Origin: Elusimicrobia bacterium GWA2_62_23
Lineage (GTDB): Bacteria > Elusimicrobiota > Elusimicrobia > Elusimicrobiales > UBA9959
Direction of reading: 5' to 3'
Assembly: GCA_001799635.1 (NCBI GenBank)
Contig: MGTV01000028.1
Span: 1-64,000 of the forward strand
DNA: 64,000 nucleotides
In this document: positions 1 to 11,100 of the stretch, piece after piece
Position numbering within the stretch: the stretch's first letter is position 1
Layout of the letters: the number at the start of each line of letters is the position of its first letter
Notes under the pieces: model-generated
Seen by the model: the letters and a program-made list of their open reading frames with translations, nothing else
What the model was told of the DNA's origin: nothing
Databases searched by the model: none
Position numbers and translations under genes: made by a program

Positions 1-841
1 GTGACGGCGTGGTGTGCGTATGAGAGATAATAGCATCCGCTTGTTTTGCGCCGACAGGCGCGGCGTTGCCGCCGGCGGCGCGGATAAAAGAGCCATCGGA
101 CATATTGGGAAGCAGGAAATTGTTCCCACTCCCCCCATAAAGATATCCAATTTGAGCGAACAACCCTGGGTAATCAGAAACCGGGCGCGCGGAGCCATCA
201 AGACGCAGCCACCCGGCAGGGCAGGCTGCGCCGGCAAAGAACATTACCGCGCCGACCAGATTCCCGGCGGAGATAGCACCGGAAACTTCCATGTCTCCGG
301 CTACACTTAATTTTTTTGCAGGAGTGCTGGTCCCCACGCCTACATTGCCGTTGTTGAGGATGGTCAGGCGGTCGGTATTGCCTGTCTTCATGGCGATAAG
401 GCCGGAACCCAGGCTCTGGCTGTCGCTTTGTATGAGCACATCCGTCTTGCCGGAAACCCTGTCGGCGGAAGAGAACGGGGAGCGCAGCAGCGGCTGGCGG
501 GGGACAAGCGGCGCTTCGCTGCCCACCTTTATTTCGACATAAGCCGCCTCCAGGTCCTTCACGGCGGTTTCAAGCTGCGCTGAATTATCTCCCTGCCCCT
601 GGAGGATCACCTGGAAATTCCCGTTCTTCACGGTCACGGCCGTAAGGTTCTTTTCCCAGACCGGGGAACCGCCCATGTCGGCGGAGTAAACCGAGAATTT
701 TATCTGGAAAGTCCCGTCTTTGTTGACGCCGTTGGCATCGGTGAGGCGCCCCTGGATGTTAAAGCCGGCCGGTATGGCCCACAGGAATGTTTTCGTGAAG
801 AGAAGAACCGCCACCCACGCGACAAGCTTCAGGTTTTTCAT
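1..841 (-). CDS. Secreted tail-collar domain protein (C-terminus cut by window edge)
   Basis: I read this gene directly from the minus strand: ATG at 841-839, open for 280 codons to the window edge, so the C-terminus is missing. A signal peptide (about residues 1-22, ending LWA) is followed by a domain beginning FNIQGRLTDANG, of a type seen at the N-terminus of large secreted proteins from uncultured bacteria. Next come a GNVGVGTSTP segment typical of tail-fibre-like proteins and a phage tail-collar-type domain (CPAGWLRLDG, then YLYGGSG and FLLPNMSDG). Such proteins are usually surface or fibre components; here the signal peptide argues for export rather than for a phage. A strong promoter precedes it. 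Exact role unknown. Confidence 0.75.
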   Translation of the reverse strand, partial: MKNLKLVAWVAVLLFTKTFLWAIPAGFNIQGRLTDANGVNKDGTFQIKFSVYSADMGGSPVWEKNLTAVTVKNGNFQVILQGQGDNSAQLETAVKDLEAAYVEIKVGSEAPLVPRQPLLRSPFSSADRVSGKTDVLIQSDSQSLGSGLIAMKTGNTDRLTILNNGNVGVGTSTPAKKLSVAGDMEVSGAISAGNLVGAVMFFAGAACPAGWLRLDGSARPVSDYPGLFAQIGYLYGGSGNNFLLPNMSDGSFIRAAGGNAAPVGAKQADAIISHTHTTPS

Positions 842-888
842 AATTTTCCCCGGAACCGCCAAACAGGTAAATGCCGACTCCCGGCAAT

Positions 889-917
889 AGTATAAGGGAG
901 CCACAGGAGATTGTCAA
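889..917 (-). promoter_or_regulatory. Sigma-70-type promoter for the tail-collar gene
   Basis: On the minus strand, a perfect TTGACA (917-912) is separated by 17 bases from TATACT (894-889). The start codon of the tail-collar gene lies about 48 bases downstream. Confidence 0.75.
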
Positions 918-952
918 TTACAGGGGTGTAAGTATTCGCAGGCGAGCGGGTA

Positions 953-1657
953 TCAGGAGGATTTTTCGACGGGGCCCGGAGGGACATAGGCCCAGCCGGC
1001 GCCGCGCCGGTTCTGTATGCGCTCCGCGAGCGGCCCAAGGTCCTGGCGCAGCCTATGCAGCAGTACTTGTACGCAGTTGCGCTTCTCGGGAGCTATTTCC
1101 GGGGAATAGAAACGGGCGGCGATTTCTTCCTCGCTGAGCACGGCTGGCGCCTTCTCCACAAGCATGGCGAACAACCGGAACCGTTCGGGGGAGAGGGTGA
1201 GCAGCGGCCGAGAGTCCTTAAAAACCTGGCAGGTCATGGTTTCAAGGCGGATGTCGTCTTTTTCCACTATGCCGCAATCCAGGTAGACGCGGCGCTTGAG
1301 GCCGCGCATTATCTTCTCGATGGTGGCGTATTGCGCCGGCTTGAGTATAAAGTGGTCCGCCTGGCATTCGGCGTAGGCCGCTTCGCGCATGGTTTCGTCG
1401 GCGCTGACTACCAGGATCAGGGCTTTTTTCAAGGTTTCGTCCGCCCTTATGGCGCCGGCCACTTCTACCGCGCAGCCGTCATTGAGATGATAATCCAGCA
1501 GGACATAATCCGGCTTTATCCTGGCGGCAAGGCTTATGGCCTCCGCGCAGCTTGCCGCAGCGTAGGTTTTATAGCTGGAAAACCGGGAAAAATAGTCGGC
1601 GGTGGAATTTCTCCAAAGCCGGTCGTCGTCAACCACAAGAAGCGTATCGCCTATCAT
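953..1657 (-). CDS. OmpR-type response regulator
   Basis: A 234-residue two-component regulator. The receiver domain (about 1-120) has the acidic pair D10-D11, the phosphoacceptor D55 in LLDYHL, a switch Ser in VVSAD and the conserved Lys in ILKPAQ. The C-terminal part (about 135-230) looks like a winged helix of the OmpR/PhoB type (LSPERFRLFAMLV, then VQVLLHRLRQDLG and GAGWAYV). It should bind DNA when phosphorylated. No histidine kinase is adjacent. Its receiver resembles the stand-alone receiver at 57808-58203 (both contain YAAASCA and LD-x-HL-x-DG-x-AV). Partner and targets unknown. Confidence 0.85.
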   Translation of the reverse strand: MIGDTLLVVDDDRLWRNSTADYFSRFSSYKTYAAASCAEAISLAARIKPDYVLLDYHLNDGCAVEVAGAIRADETLKKALILVVSADETMREAAYAECQADHFILKPAQYATIEKIMRGLKRRVYLDCGIVEKDDIRLETMTCQVFKDSRPLLTLSPERFRLFAMLVEKAPAVLSEEEIAARFYSPEIAPEKRNCVQVLLHRLRQDLGPLAERIQNRRGAGWAYVPPGPVEKSS

Positions 1658-1755
1658 GTTCCAAACCCCTGAAGCAAGTTGTCGTCCAATTATACCAGAA
1701 TAACGGCACCAACAAAAAAACGGGCTGGCGCTTCCTTTTTCATATAATTGACGGC

Positions 1756-2451
1756 ATGGAAAGCCCCGCGGAAAACCCGGATTCGATTAAATGCCCCTAC
1801 TGCGGGGCGGGCAACGGGCTCGAAAGCGAGTTCTGCGGGGCGTGCTACAAGAAACTGCTGATACCCGGTGAAGTGAGGGCGGAAGCCAAGGCGCAGCGTA
1901 TCCTGGCCAAGGCCTCGCCGGCGGCCGGAGAGGACACCCGCCCCGCCTACCGGCTCTGGGGCCGGGCGGCCATTATTGCCGGCCTGTTCTTCTTCTATAC
2001 CCGCTGGCTGGGCGCCGGGAACTATTTTTCCCTGCTGGACTACGTGAACCTGGCCTTCCACGAGGCGGGCCATATTTTCCTCGGTTTCTTCGGCCGGTTC
2101 ATAAACATACTGGGCGGCTCCCTGTTCCAGCTGCTCATCCCCGCCCTTTGCCTGGTTCACCTGCTGCGGCGCGGGGCCAACCTGGGCTGGCAGCTGTGCC
2201 TGTTCTGGATAGGGCAGAACCTGCTGAACATCAGCATCTACGCCGGCGACGCCATACGCCAGGAACTGCCGCTGGTAGGCGGCGGCGTGCACGACTGGAC
2301 TTACTTGCTGACCGAACTGGGCCTGATAGCGCACCCCGACGGCGTGCGGAAATTTATTTTCTTGTGCGGTTCGGTTGTGATCTTCTGGAGCTTTTACCTG
2401 ATAGCGCGGGACGCCGTTAAGCGCGAACCTATAGAACTTGGACAACACTGA
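1756..2451 (+). CDS. Zinc-ribbon membrane protein with M50-like HEAGH motif
   Basis: The ORF is open further upstream, but I chose the ATG at 1756 because the protein then begins with a plausible short lead into a zinc ribbon. Product is 231 residues: CxxC pairs at C13/C16 and C27/C30, then a hydrophobic segment (about 70-85), then HEAGH at 102-106, and several more hydrophobic helices. HExxH in a membrane context resembles M50 (site-2) peptidases, but I do not see a clear second NxxPxxD-type ligand motif, so catalysis is unproven. It overlaps the start of the next gene by one base (TGATG), so the two are probably co-translated. Confidence 0.6.
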   Translation: MESPAENPDSIKCPYCGAGNGLESEFCGACYKKLLIPGEVRAEAKAQRILAKASPAAGEDTRPAYRLWGRAAIIAGLFFFYTRWLGAGNYFSLLDYVNLAFHEAGHIFLGFFGRFINILGGSLFQLLIPALCLVHLLRRGANLGWQLCLFWIGQNLLNISIYAGDAIRQELPLVGGGVHDWTYLLTELGLIAHPDGVRKFIFLCGSVVIFWSFYLIARDAVKREPIELGQH

Positions 2452-3332
2452 TGAAAAAACTGATACTGCTGACGCTGGTCCTGGCCCCGCTCCCCGCCGC
2501 CGCGCAAGGCGGCCGCCCGCCAGCACCCGCGGCCTCCCTGACGGCCAATTTCAGTTACGCCACTCCCGACGGCCTGATAAGCAGGCGCGCCGGCCTGCTC
2601 GGCGAGGCCGCCCTTGGAGAACTGGCCGGGCTGAAACTGCGCCTGGCGGCCGAAGGCGCCCACCTGCGCTCTCTGGGCCCGGACCATTTCCCGGAGGAGC
2701 TCTACAAAACGGACCTGCGTTTGAGCGCCGAAGATAAAAAAACGCGCCTGAGCCTGAACCTCGGTTCCAACTCGGACCGGCCCTTCCACTCCCCCTCCGA
2801 AACCGACCTGGGCGTGAACTTCGCGCGCACCTTCTCCGAAAAAGGACCGCATGCCTGGCTGTGGGGCCTGAATTATTCCACCCGCCGCACCTTCCTGCGC
2901 GGTATGCCCATGCCTTTCATAGGCTACCGCTATACCACGCCCACGCTCACCATAGTGGCGCCTTTCATGGCCCGCTGGCAGGCCTTCAAAACCGTCTCTT
3001 TCTCCGCCTCCTACCTGCCGGTGCGCAATTTCCGACTTGCGGCGAATTGGCGCCCGCTGCCTTACTTCAGCGCGGAACTCGAGGGCGGTTCTGTGCTGGA
3101 GCAGTTCCTGCTGGCCGGCCGCTCCGACAAGGGCGAGGCCTTCTTCTATGAGGCTCAGTACATAACGCTGAAGCCTTCCCTGTCGCTGTCGCGGCGCCTG
3201 CAGATCACCCCCTCGCTCGGCTGGCAGCTGAAAGGCGTTTACTATGACGGCTCCAGCTACGATACCCACCACGGCAAGAAACGCCTTGGCGGCGGCCCTT
3301 CCCTGGGCTTGGGCGTCAAATACAATTTCTAA
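2451..3332 (+). CDS. Outer-membrane beta-barrel protein
   Basis: A 293-residue protein with a clear signal peptide (MKKLILLTLVLAPLPAAAQ), followed by alternating hydrophobic/polar stretches typical of beta strands, such as TDLRLSAEDKKTRLSLNLG and KLRLAAEGAHL. It ends in Phe (GVKYNF), the usual outer-membrane barrel C-terminal signature recognised by the BAM machinery. I do not recognise a specific family. Translation is probably coupled to the upstream M50-like gene through TGATG. Confidence 0.7.
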   Translation: MKKLILLTLVLAPLPAAAQGGRPPAPAASLTANFSYATPDGLISRRAGLLGEAALGELAGLKLRLAAEGAHLRSLGPDHFPEELYKTDLRLSAEDKKTRLSLNLGSNSDRPFHSPSETDLGVNFARTFSEKGPHAWLWGLNYSTRRTFLRGMPMPFIGYRYTTPTLTIVAPFMARWQAFKTVSFSASYLPVRNFRLAANWRPLPYFSAELEGGSVLEQFLLAGRSDKGEAFFYEAQYITLKPSLSLSRRLQITPSLGWQLKGVYYDGSSYDTHHGKKRLGGGPSLGLGVKYNF

Positions 3333-3369
3333 CCTGAACCTTTTTCGCCCCCAACGCTACTATTCCCAT

Positions 3370-3403
3370 AGGACCCACTTTTTTCAGGGCATATAGGCCC
3401 TGC
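3370..3403 (+). promoter_or_regulatory. Upstream motif shared with the clostripain gene
   Basis: AGGACCCA (3370-3377) and ATAGGCCCTGC (3393-3403) lie 15 bases apart upstream of the secreted protein at 3430. The same two words occur 17 bases apart upstream of the clostripain-like gene (24697-24704 and 24722-24732). Possible common regulator site; function is inferred only. Confidence 0.3.
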
Positions 3404-3429
3404 CGCGGGTAACGGGTTCCTGCCATAAT

Positions 3430-4185
3430 ATGACTATGCTTAAGAGCGCGTTGGTACTGCTGTTGGCCGCCGCCCCGGTATTCGCCGAGGGCCTGCCGGA
3501 TTTTAACCTGAACCGCCTGCGCGCCAAGGACTTGCTGGAAAAACGCTCCGTCAACCCCGACATGATACAGGGCATAATGGAGTATGACCGCATTCCCGGC
3601 GCGCCCCAGCCGGTCTGCGTGCGGGCCGACGGCAAGCCCATGCCCAAATTCAGGGCCGTTGAAAGCTACAGGCTCTTCGACCCGGCCGCGCCTTTCATGC
3701 TTTCGCGCAACGGTTATGTGCAGATAAATTCTTCCACCAAGATAAAGGTGAACAAGGAAAAGGGCGAACTGAACGTCTATTTCCCCGACGTGGAATTCGG
3801 CGGCAGCGCCATGTTCGAGGGCCGCTCGGACCTGTTCGTGCGCATGACCGGCACCGACGAGGCGCCGGCCATCTCCTGGGCCGCGGTAGTCTGCAGCAAA
3901 GGCGCCTTCCTGGGCTACAAGGGCGCCACTTTCGATTTTCCGCAGCGCAGCGGCTCTTACTCCATAAGCGAGACTTTCGCCATGGGAGCTCCCAAGACCC
4001 TAATCTCCCGCACGCACCGCTGGCTGGCAGGCGACCTGGTGTCGCTCTCCGACCTCTGCACCGAGGAATTCAAGGAAAAGATGAGGGACTCGCGCGCCGA
4101 GACGCTGCCGGAGCGGCTGGGCAAGTATAATTTCGACTACAGCGAAAGAAAGAACGCCCTGAAGGTGACCTGGGACAATAAGTAA
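3430..4185 (+). CDS. Secreted protein of unknown function
   Basis: A 251-residue protein with a signal peptide (cleavage probably after VFA, about residue 19). The second ATG, two codons in, is an equally good start. Just after cleavage it carries DFNLNRLRAKDLL, which resembles DFNLNSISAADIK at the mature N-terminus of the clostripain-like protease at 24786. The rest holds no motif I recognise. It contains several aromatic/charged repeats of beta character and two Cys. It is monocistronic, converging on the PorV-like gene. It could be a partner or inhibitor of the protease, but that is speculation. Confidence 0.6.
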   Translation: MTMLKSALVLLLAAAPVFAEGLPDFNLNRLRAKDLLEKRSVNPDMIQGIMEYDRIPGAPQPVCVRADGKPMPKFRAVESYRLFDPAAPFMLSRNGYVQINSSTKIKVNKEKGELNVYFPDVEFGGSAMFEGRSDLFVRMTGTDEAPAISWAAVVCSKGAFLGYKGATFDFPQRSGSYSISETFAMGAPKTLISRTHRWLAGDLVSLSDLCTEEFKEKMRDSRAETLPERLGKYNFDYSERKNALKVTWDNK

Positions 4186-4240
4186 TGGACGGCAGTTACC
4201 ACCATCGCCCAAACCTGCTTACACCCACAGGAAGTACGCG

Positions 4241-5128
4241 TTAAAATTTCTTTTTTACCGTGATTCGCTGCACGCTGCCAAGCCCCGTCTCTGGGGAAAC
4301 GGCGTAATCCAGTTGCGCGCCCAGGGCCATCACCCCGGCGCCCACGCAAAGGCCGCTCTTCTCATTGTTCTGCGTAAGCCCGCTCAGCCCGTAGCCTCCG
4401 CGCAGCGCGAACCCGGCCCCGCCTATCAGCATAGCGTACTCCGTGCCGGCCGAGAACACCGTCTGCTTGTCGTAAACCAGCCGTTTCACGTCGAGCGACA
4501 GCCCCATGCCGGGCAGAACCACAAACGTGAACCCCGCATTGACGCTCAGCGGCAGATTGTCCCGCTGGGAAAGATACTTTATCCCTGTCCCCAGGTTCTG
4601 CACACCTATGCCAAAGGTGACCGGCAGCCTACTTATTTTTTGTTTTGCCCCCAAGTCCACGGCAAAGGCTTGCGCCTTTACGCCCGCTATACTGCTCTGG
4701 ATGTATTTCACGGCACCGCCGACGCTCTTGAAGCCGAACCCAAGGCTTACCGCCTGGTCATAGGCACTGTAGCCGCCGTTGGCAGTTCCGTCGTCGGCAC
4801 GGCCTTCCATTTTCGAATTGGACAGCCGCGTCACACCAAGGGCCAGGGCCAGCTTCTTTACAGGCATCCCGAAGCCTATAAAGTCATGGGTGGAATCCAT
4901 CAGCCATTGGCTGTGGCTGAAGGCCGCCTCCGGCCCGGTCATGGCGGCAAGGCCAGCCGGGTTATAGTTCAGCGCGCTAACGCCCAGCGCCGAAGCCACG
5001 CCCGCCGAAGCCATGCCGCCAAGCCGCGCGTCCGTATCTATCTTAAGGAACTGCGCGCCCGTCTGCGCGGCGTTGGCCGCGGCGGAAACCAGCAGGAGCA
5101 GGGAAAATATTTTCATGCTGTTTTTCAT
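4241..5128 (-). CDS. PorV/PorQ-family outer-membrane protein (locus A)
   Basis: A 295-residue protein with signal peptide MKNSMKIFSLLLLVSAAANA. The family hallmark follows: GAQFLKIDTDARLGGMASAG, then SALNYNPAGLA. It ends in a basic/aromatic KKKF. In Bacteroidota, PorV shuttles type IX secretion cargo to the surface attachment complex; PorQ is related. Start chosen at 5128 because AAGGA lies about 7 bases upstream. It sits 9 bases downstream of the giant TIG-repeat gene and is paralogous to 59622-60593, which occupies the same position beside a second giant protein. I infer a dedicated export or anchoring role for the neighbour. Confidence 0.85.
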   Translation of the reverse strand: MKNSMKIFSLLLLVSAAANAAQTGAQFLKIDTDARLGGMASAGVASALGVSALNYNPAGLAAMTGPEAAFSHSQWLMDSTHDFIGFGMPVKKLALALGVTRLSNSKMEGRADDGTANGGYSAYDQAVSLGFGFKSVGGAVKYIQSSIAGVKAQAFAVDLGAKQKISRLPVTFGIGVQNLGTGIKYLSQRDNLPLSVNAGFTFVVLPGMGLSLDVKRLVYDKQTVFSAGTEYAMLIGGAGFALRGGYGLSGLTQNNEKSGLCVGAGVMALGAQLDYAVSPETGLGSVQRITVKKKF

Positions 5129-5137
5129 ATTTTCCTT

Positions 5138-8100
5138 TTACCTCACCACCGCGAAGCGGCCTTTAGCTCTCAACTTCTTTCCCGATCTCTCGGCCTCGAT
5201 GGTGTAATAGTAGACGCCGCTGGCTATGCGGCCTGTCCAGGGGTACTCGTAGGCATAGGTTGAACCCACGGCCTGCGGATTGCCCGCCAGAGTAGTCTCA
5301 TGCGCAAGTTGCCCCGCCACGGTGAAGACTTTTATCTTCACACTATCTGCAGTGCCTACCTCTATGTGGAAGGTGGGCACTTTTCCGGCCTTGGCCGGGT
5401 CCGGGTAGACGTAGACCTCGCCCAGCTTGAACTCCAAGGCGGCAGGCATTGCCACAAGCCGCATCATCGACGGGGTGTAGCCGCCGGGGATGTAGAACTC
5501 AAGGTTATTAGAGACCGCCTGACCGCGCATGGCAACCACTGTGTGGGTGCCGTAACTCAGGCCCGAAGGAACCGTTCCCCTTATCTGTGTGTCCGTCCAC
5601 AGGCTCAAGGCGCACTGTACGCCGCCCATGAGCACCTTGGCTATTGTGGCGTCATAAGGCCCGAAGCCCGTGCCATAGAGGCTAAACACGGTCCCGACCG
5701 CGCCGCTTACCGGCGTCATGCTGGATATGACAGGCGCCTCTACGTTTATGTAGGCCGTGGCGCTTTCGGCCAGGCCGCCGTTGAGATACCTCTGCACCTG
5801 CACGGGATAATTACCAGCCAGCAGGAACGGCAGTTTGCCCTGTATCTTGGTGTCGGTCCACAGGGTAAGCGGACAGGTGGTCCCGTTGATGAGCACCTTG
5901 GTGTAGTTGGCCACGTAGTTGCCGAAGTTGTAGCCCGTTATGGTGAACGGCGCTATGACCGCGGCGGTGGAAGGGCTGACGCTGCCCAAGGTGGGGGTCC
6001 CGACGGTGAAACCGAGCGTGCCGCTCCTGGCAATGCCGCCGTTGAGACTGCGCTCGACGTACAGCTCGTGATCCCCGGCGGCGAGGGCGCCGGGAATGGT
6101 GCCTTGTATCTTGGCATCGGTCCACAAGGTCAGCGGGGCCGTGGCGCCGCCTATTAGCACCTTGGTGTAGTTGGCCACGTAATTACCGAAGCCGGCGCCC
6201 GTTATGGTGAACGGCAGGCCTATCGGGCCCGACGAAGGCGCAAGCGTGTAGGCCACAGGCGTGGTAACGATGAAGGCCAACGGCAGCGACTGCACCTGGC
6301 CGCCATTGAGATTCCTCTCCACGATTACCTGGTATTCTCCTACGGTCAGGCTGCCCGGCACGGTGCCCTGTATTTTAGTGTCTGTCCACAGGGTAAGCGG
6401 ACAGGTGGCGCCGCCTATCAAGACCTTGGTATACCCTGCTGAGTAGTTCCCGAAGCTGCCGCCATAGATCGTGAACGGCATACCTATAGGGCCGGCCACG
6501 GGCGTCATGCTAGCCACATTTATACCTACCACCTCGAAGCTAAGCGCGCCGCTCTGCACCGCGCCGCCGTCGGCGGTTCTGCGGTCAACCACCACCGGGT
6601 ACTGGCCGGGGGCCAGGCTGCCGGGGATGGTCCCTTTTATCTGCGTGTCGGTCCATAGCGTAAGAGGCACGGTGGCCCCGTTAATCAGCACACCCGTGTA
6701 GGCCGCCGAGTAATTACCGAAGTTAGCGCCGTTAATGGTGAACGGCAGGCCTATGGGGCCCGACGATGGGACCATGTTATAGGCCGTGGGGGCGCTGACC
6801 ATAAAGGCCAGCGCCGAAGACTGCGCAATACCACCGTTGAGCTCGCGCTCGACGACGACAGTGTACTCGCCTGAACCTAAGGCTCCGGGAATAGTGCCCT
6901 GTATCTTGTCGGCGGTCCACAGCGTTAGGGGCGCGGTAGTGCCGCCTATCAGCACGCGGGTGAATCCCACAACATAGTTGCCAAAGTTGGCGCCATAGAT
7001 GGTAAACGGCAGGCCTATGGGCCCCGCCACGGGCGTCATGCTGGCTACATCCACCGTGACCACTTCAAAGGTCATGGGCGAGGTCTGCATTATGCCGCCA
7101 TCCGACGTGCGGCGCTCCACCAGCACCGGGTGTTGGCCGGAGGCCAGGCTACCGGGGATGGTGCCCTGTATCTTGCTGTCGGTCCACAATGTAAGCGGTG
7201 CTGTGGTATCCCCTATCAACACGTGGGTATAGACCGAAGAATAATTCCCGAAACCTATCCCCGTGATGGTGAACGGCATACCTATAGGCCCCGACGACGG
7301 CGCCAGCCAGTAGGCCTCCATGTCGCGCAGGCTGAAAGCGGCGGTGGAACTACGGACCACGCCCCCGTTAAGGGCGCGCTCCACCAGCAGCTCATAGTCG
7401 CCCACCGGCAGAGTGCCGGGGATAGTTCCTTGGATCTTCGTATCGGTCCAGAGGGTGAGGGGCATTGTGGCCCCGCCCAGCAACACCCGCGTAAAGCCCG
7501 CCACATAGTTGCCGAAGCTCTCGCCCGTTATAGTGAACGGTACGCCGATGGCTCCGGACGACGGGGAAACTTCCAGCAATACAGGCTGCGTAACAGTGAA
7601 CGGCGCCGCGGTAGCAAGCACCTCGGCCCCACGCATTACCGCCACAGCATGTTCCCCGGCCGCAAGCGCGCCAGGCACCGTACCTTTTATGGTATCAGTG
7701 CTCCAGAGTGTAAGCGGCGCGGTGGCCCCGCCTATCAGTACCGTGGTCAGTCCGGCGGAGTAGGTCCCGAAGCCGGCCCCTGTTATAGTGAACGGCAACC
7801 CGATAGGCCCGGAAGAGACCGACAGTACAGCCGTATAGCCCGGCTGGCCGCCCACATTGATGTAGGCCATCGCCACGTCACTGAAGTTGAACGCGTTGTC
7901 TACCGCCTGATAATAGATGGTGTGCGTACCTTCGGCCAGCGAGAATGGACTTTCGTAAAGCGTCTCGTCGGAGAACTCCGGGTCGGTAGCATAAACTATC
8001 TCTCTGATCCCCGCATAGCCCACGTCCTCGGCGGTTATGGTCACAAGATCGGAGGGGGCAATGTTGATGGCCTCACCGTCGCCCACAACTACGCCGTTGA

Positions 8101-11100
8101 CCGACAACTGCGCCACCGGGGCCGCATAATCTCCCGGCTCGCCCAGTATGGCGAAAACCCGCGCTACGCCAAAAATACGAGCGCGTATCCGGTTATTGTT
8201 CTCGTCGGTCTCCTGGTCCTCCATATAAACCCAGCCGTTCTCGTCGTCGTACTCGAAGAGGTAGATAGCCGACGGGTCCAGGTCCTGCGTGTAGACGGTT
8301 TCGGTGGAATAAGTGAGGGTTATCTGAGCCGGTAGAGGAAGTTCACCGGAACCGGAAGCCACCGCGTAGAACGTAGTTACGGAAAGTAGCCCGGCGTCCG
8401 AGACAGCGGCTAACGCCGTCGCATAAGTTTCCGGCGTCACAGGCGCTATAGTAACGTCTTCGCCGATGGAATCCACACTGGCCAAGCCATCCTCAGACAC
8501 CACAGAGGCCATCGGTGCGTAGCGAGAGAGGGAAATAGCCGAACCATTGGAGAATGCCACATCCAGCTTGCCGGCATTGGCAAGCGAGATAGATATTGTC
8601 CTGCTCAGCCAGCTTGCCCCGATATCGAGGTAGGCTGGCTCCCAGACATAGGCGTTATCTGTGCTGATTTTCACTATGGATTGGTCGTTCGTTTCCGGAT
8701 TCTCGGCCACGGCCAGGATACTGCCCTCACTGTCCACAACAAAGGAAGAGTAGTTATCAATTTTTACCAGGTTTGGGGCGCTAAAGCCCGAGTCGGTGAT
8801 ACGCCAGAAGACGCCGCTGTTGTATATTGCCACGCCGCCGCGCGGGTCCGCGGCTGTGGGCATATAGACCCCGTCATGGTCGCTATCATAAAGTTCCGTC
8901 GCCTGGGAGAACACGGTGGCGGCGGAAAGATCAGCGGTGTAGCGGTACGCCAATAACCTGTCTTCCAGGTCCGACCCGGTCATCCAAAGCGTGCCGGCAC
9001 CGTCCACCACTATGCTGCCGACGAGCGGCATCCCGGGATTATCCACGTAATTAGTGAGGTTCAAAGAGGTGTCATAAGCGGAAAGCCGGTAGTCCGGCCA
9101 CACCTCAGAATACACATAAACTCGCCCAAGGGCGCTGTTCACCGCCAGATTCGAGGTGCGGTAACTCTCATAAGAATAAGAACCGTACTCGCCCACAGTG
9201 ACGCTGGTCCTTCCACCCTCCGGGGTAAATTTATGCAGCTGCCCCATAGCCAGCACATAGGCGTTGCCCGAGGTGTCCGTCTCTAATCCGTCTATTGTAG
9301 AGTACCACTCCCAATGATAGCTCCACGCCAGGGCGCCTTCCGCAGTTACTTTAAGAAGATAGCTGCCCTCCCAGGTTTTATTGACCCCGAGATAGCGGCT
9401 GCCATCCGGCAGGGTGCGGATAAACTCGACGCTGCCGTAGGATGCCGGCCCGCTGCCTGGCATTGGGATAAGCGCAGGCTCGCCCTCAAGCATGGGCTGA
9501 GTCTTGCCGTAGGAATCAGGCGCAGCCCCGGTCACCCAGAAGAATTTACTCTCGGAATTGCCGGCGCGGTCGTAAACCCAGACCGCGTAAGCCCCTACGG
9601 AAAGCCCGGAGAACTCCGCCTCCGCCGTCTGGGCTCCGCTGAAAGTGCGGGTAGAGCCAGTCGGCCCGTCCAAGACTATTCTGTCTATCCCGGAGCCATA
9701 ATCCTCGGCCTGCACCGTTACGGAGGTCTCCGTGGTGGCCGCGGCGGCCATGCCGGGGAGAGACACCCATGGAGCAGTCAGGTCATTGGTGAAGGACAAG
9801 GAATTGAGCTGGTTGTCCTCCGCGTCATATGCAGAAATAGTGTAGAGGCCCTCGTACAGCGGAGAGAAAGTTGCGGCGATGCTGTCCCCGATTGAAAACG
9901 TCGCCTCCTGCTGTGACGGGCCAGATAAAACAATCCTTGCGGCATTATATGGCCCCGTGACGAAAACTCCCTCCGCGCTGGCAAACCCGTCAGACAGAAT
10001 TTCTCTGCCGGTATTATCTGTAACGGTGAACACGTTTGAAATTATAAAATTGATTGACTGGTCTACAGCCCCTTCAGCAGAAAATCCATCGCCATCCGTA
10101 TCCAGCTCCTGATTGGAAAGATCCAATCCGGACGCGGAAACTCTTTTTGCCCGCACAGAGATTCTAGTCTCACCGTCGGGGAAGGTTGACGGGATGGAAA
10201 CAGTACTGCTCCAAGTATCATTGGTGATAGCAGAAGAGCTCCAACTTACAGCACTACTCGGAATAGAAATCGTTGTGCCATCAGACCCGATAAGATTGAC
10301 AGAGAAATCCGGGAAAGCCTTGTCCATAGGTTCTGAAAAGCGAAGCGAGGCACGCACAGGACTTCGTGATCCAACAGCACTGGAATAGCTGCCTCCCGAG
10401 GGATAATCCGTGACGTTCCCGGGGTTGTACGGATATCCTCCACCTGCATCAAATGAGTAGACGGGGCGCTCATAAATCCCATCCATATCCTGGTCCAGCT
10501 CTACCCCTGCTTTCACAATACGTGGGGAATTGTATAGTCGAAGATTCCCGGCACTTGGTGCCGAACTATCAAAAACCAGCCTCGCATCATACACAACCTC
10601 TTGCGCATACGGAAATACTGTCGCTATGGATTGGTTTGAATAGGTCCCGCCATCATTGCGAGACCCCGCCATGTCGTTAAAAATGACTTCGCCGATTTCT
10701 CTTCCATCAGAGAACCAGTCGATACCAGCACGCCCAAGAATGCCGATAAAGTCCCTAACCTGATGATTTTCGTTCACAAACGCATTGCTCAAAGCTGCGG
10801 AATAACAGGCAGCGATAAAAACAATTGCGTGGGGCGAGACTTTCCTCTGAAAAAAAGAAGAGGTAACGTTGAGAACATTATAATCACCGGCCTGGCCGAC
10901 ATATATTTCAGAAGAATCGATGACGCCTGATTCCACATATTCTTCCTTTGCTGTTAGAGCTGCTAAACGGCCGTCATCTCCAGCGGGATATGCCTCAACA
11001 GCAATATATCCGCCATAGGTTGAATCTTCTCCACCATGGGTGCTTATAAACAGGATCCCTGCCGGTGTCTGAAGAAAAGCGAGCAATCTCTGAAGAGTCG

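Noticed and set aside
1552-1755. Longer start for the zinc-ribbon membrane protein
   Set aside because: The 68 extra residues overlap the start region of the divergent response regulator and have no family support.
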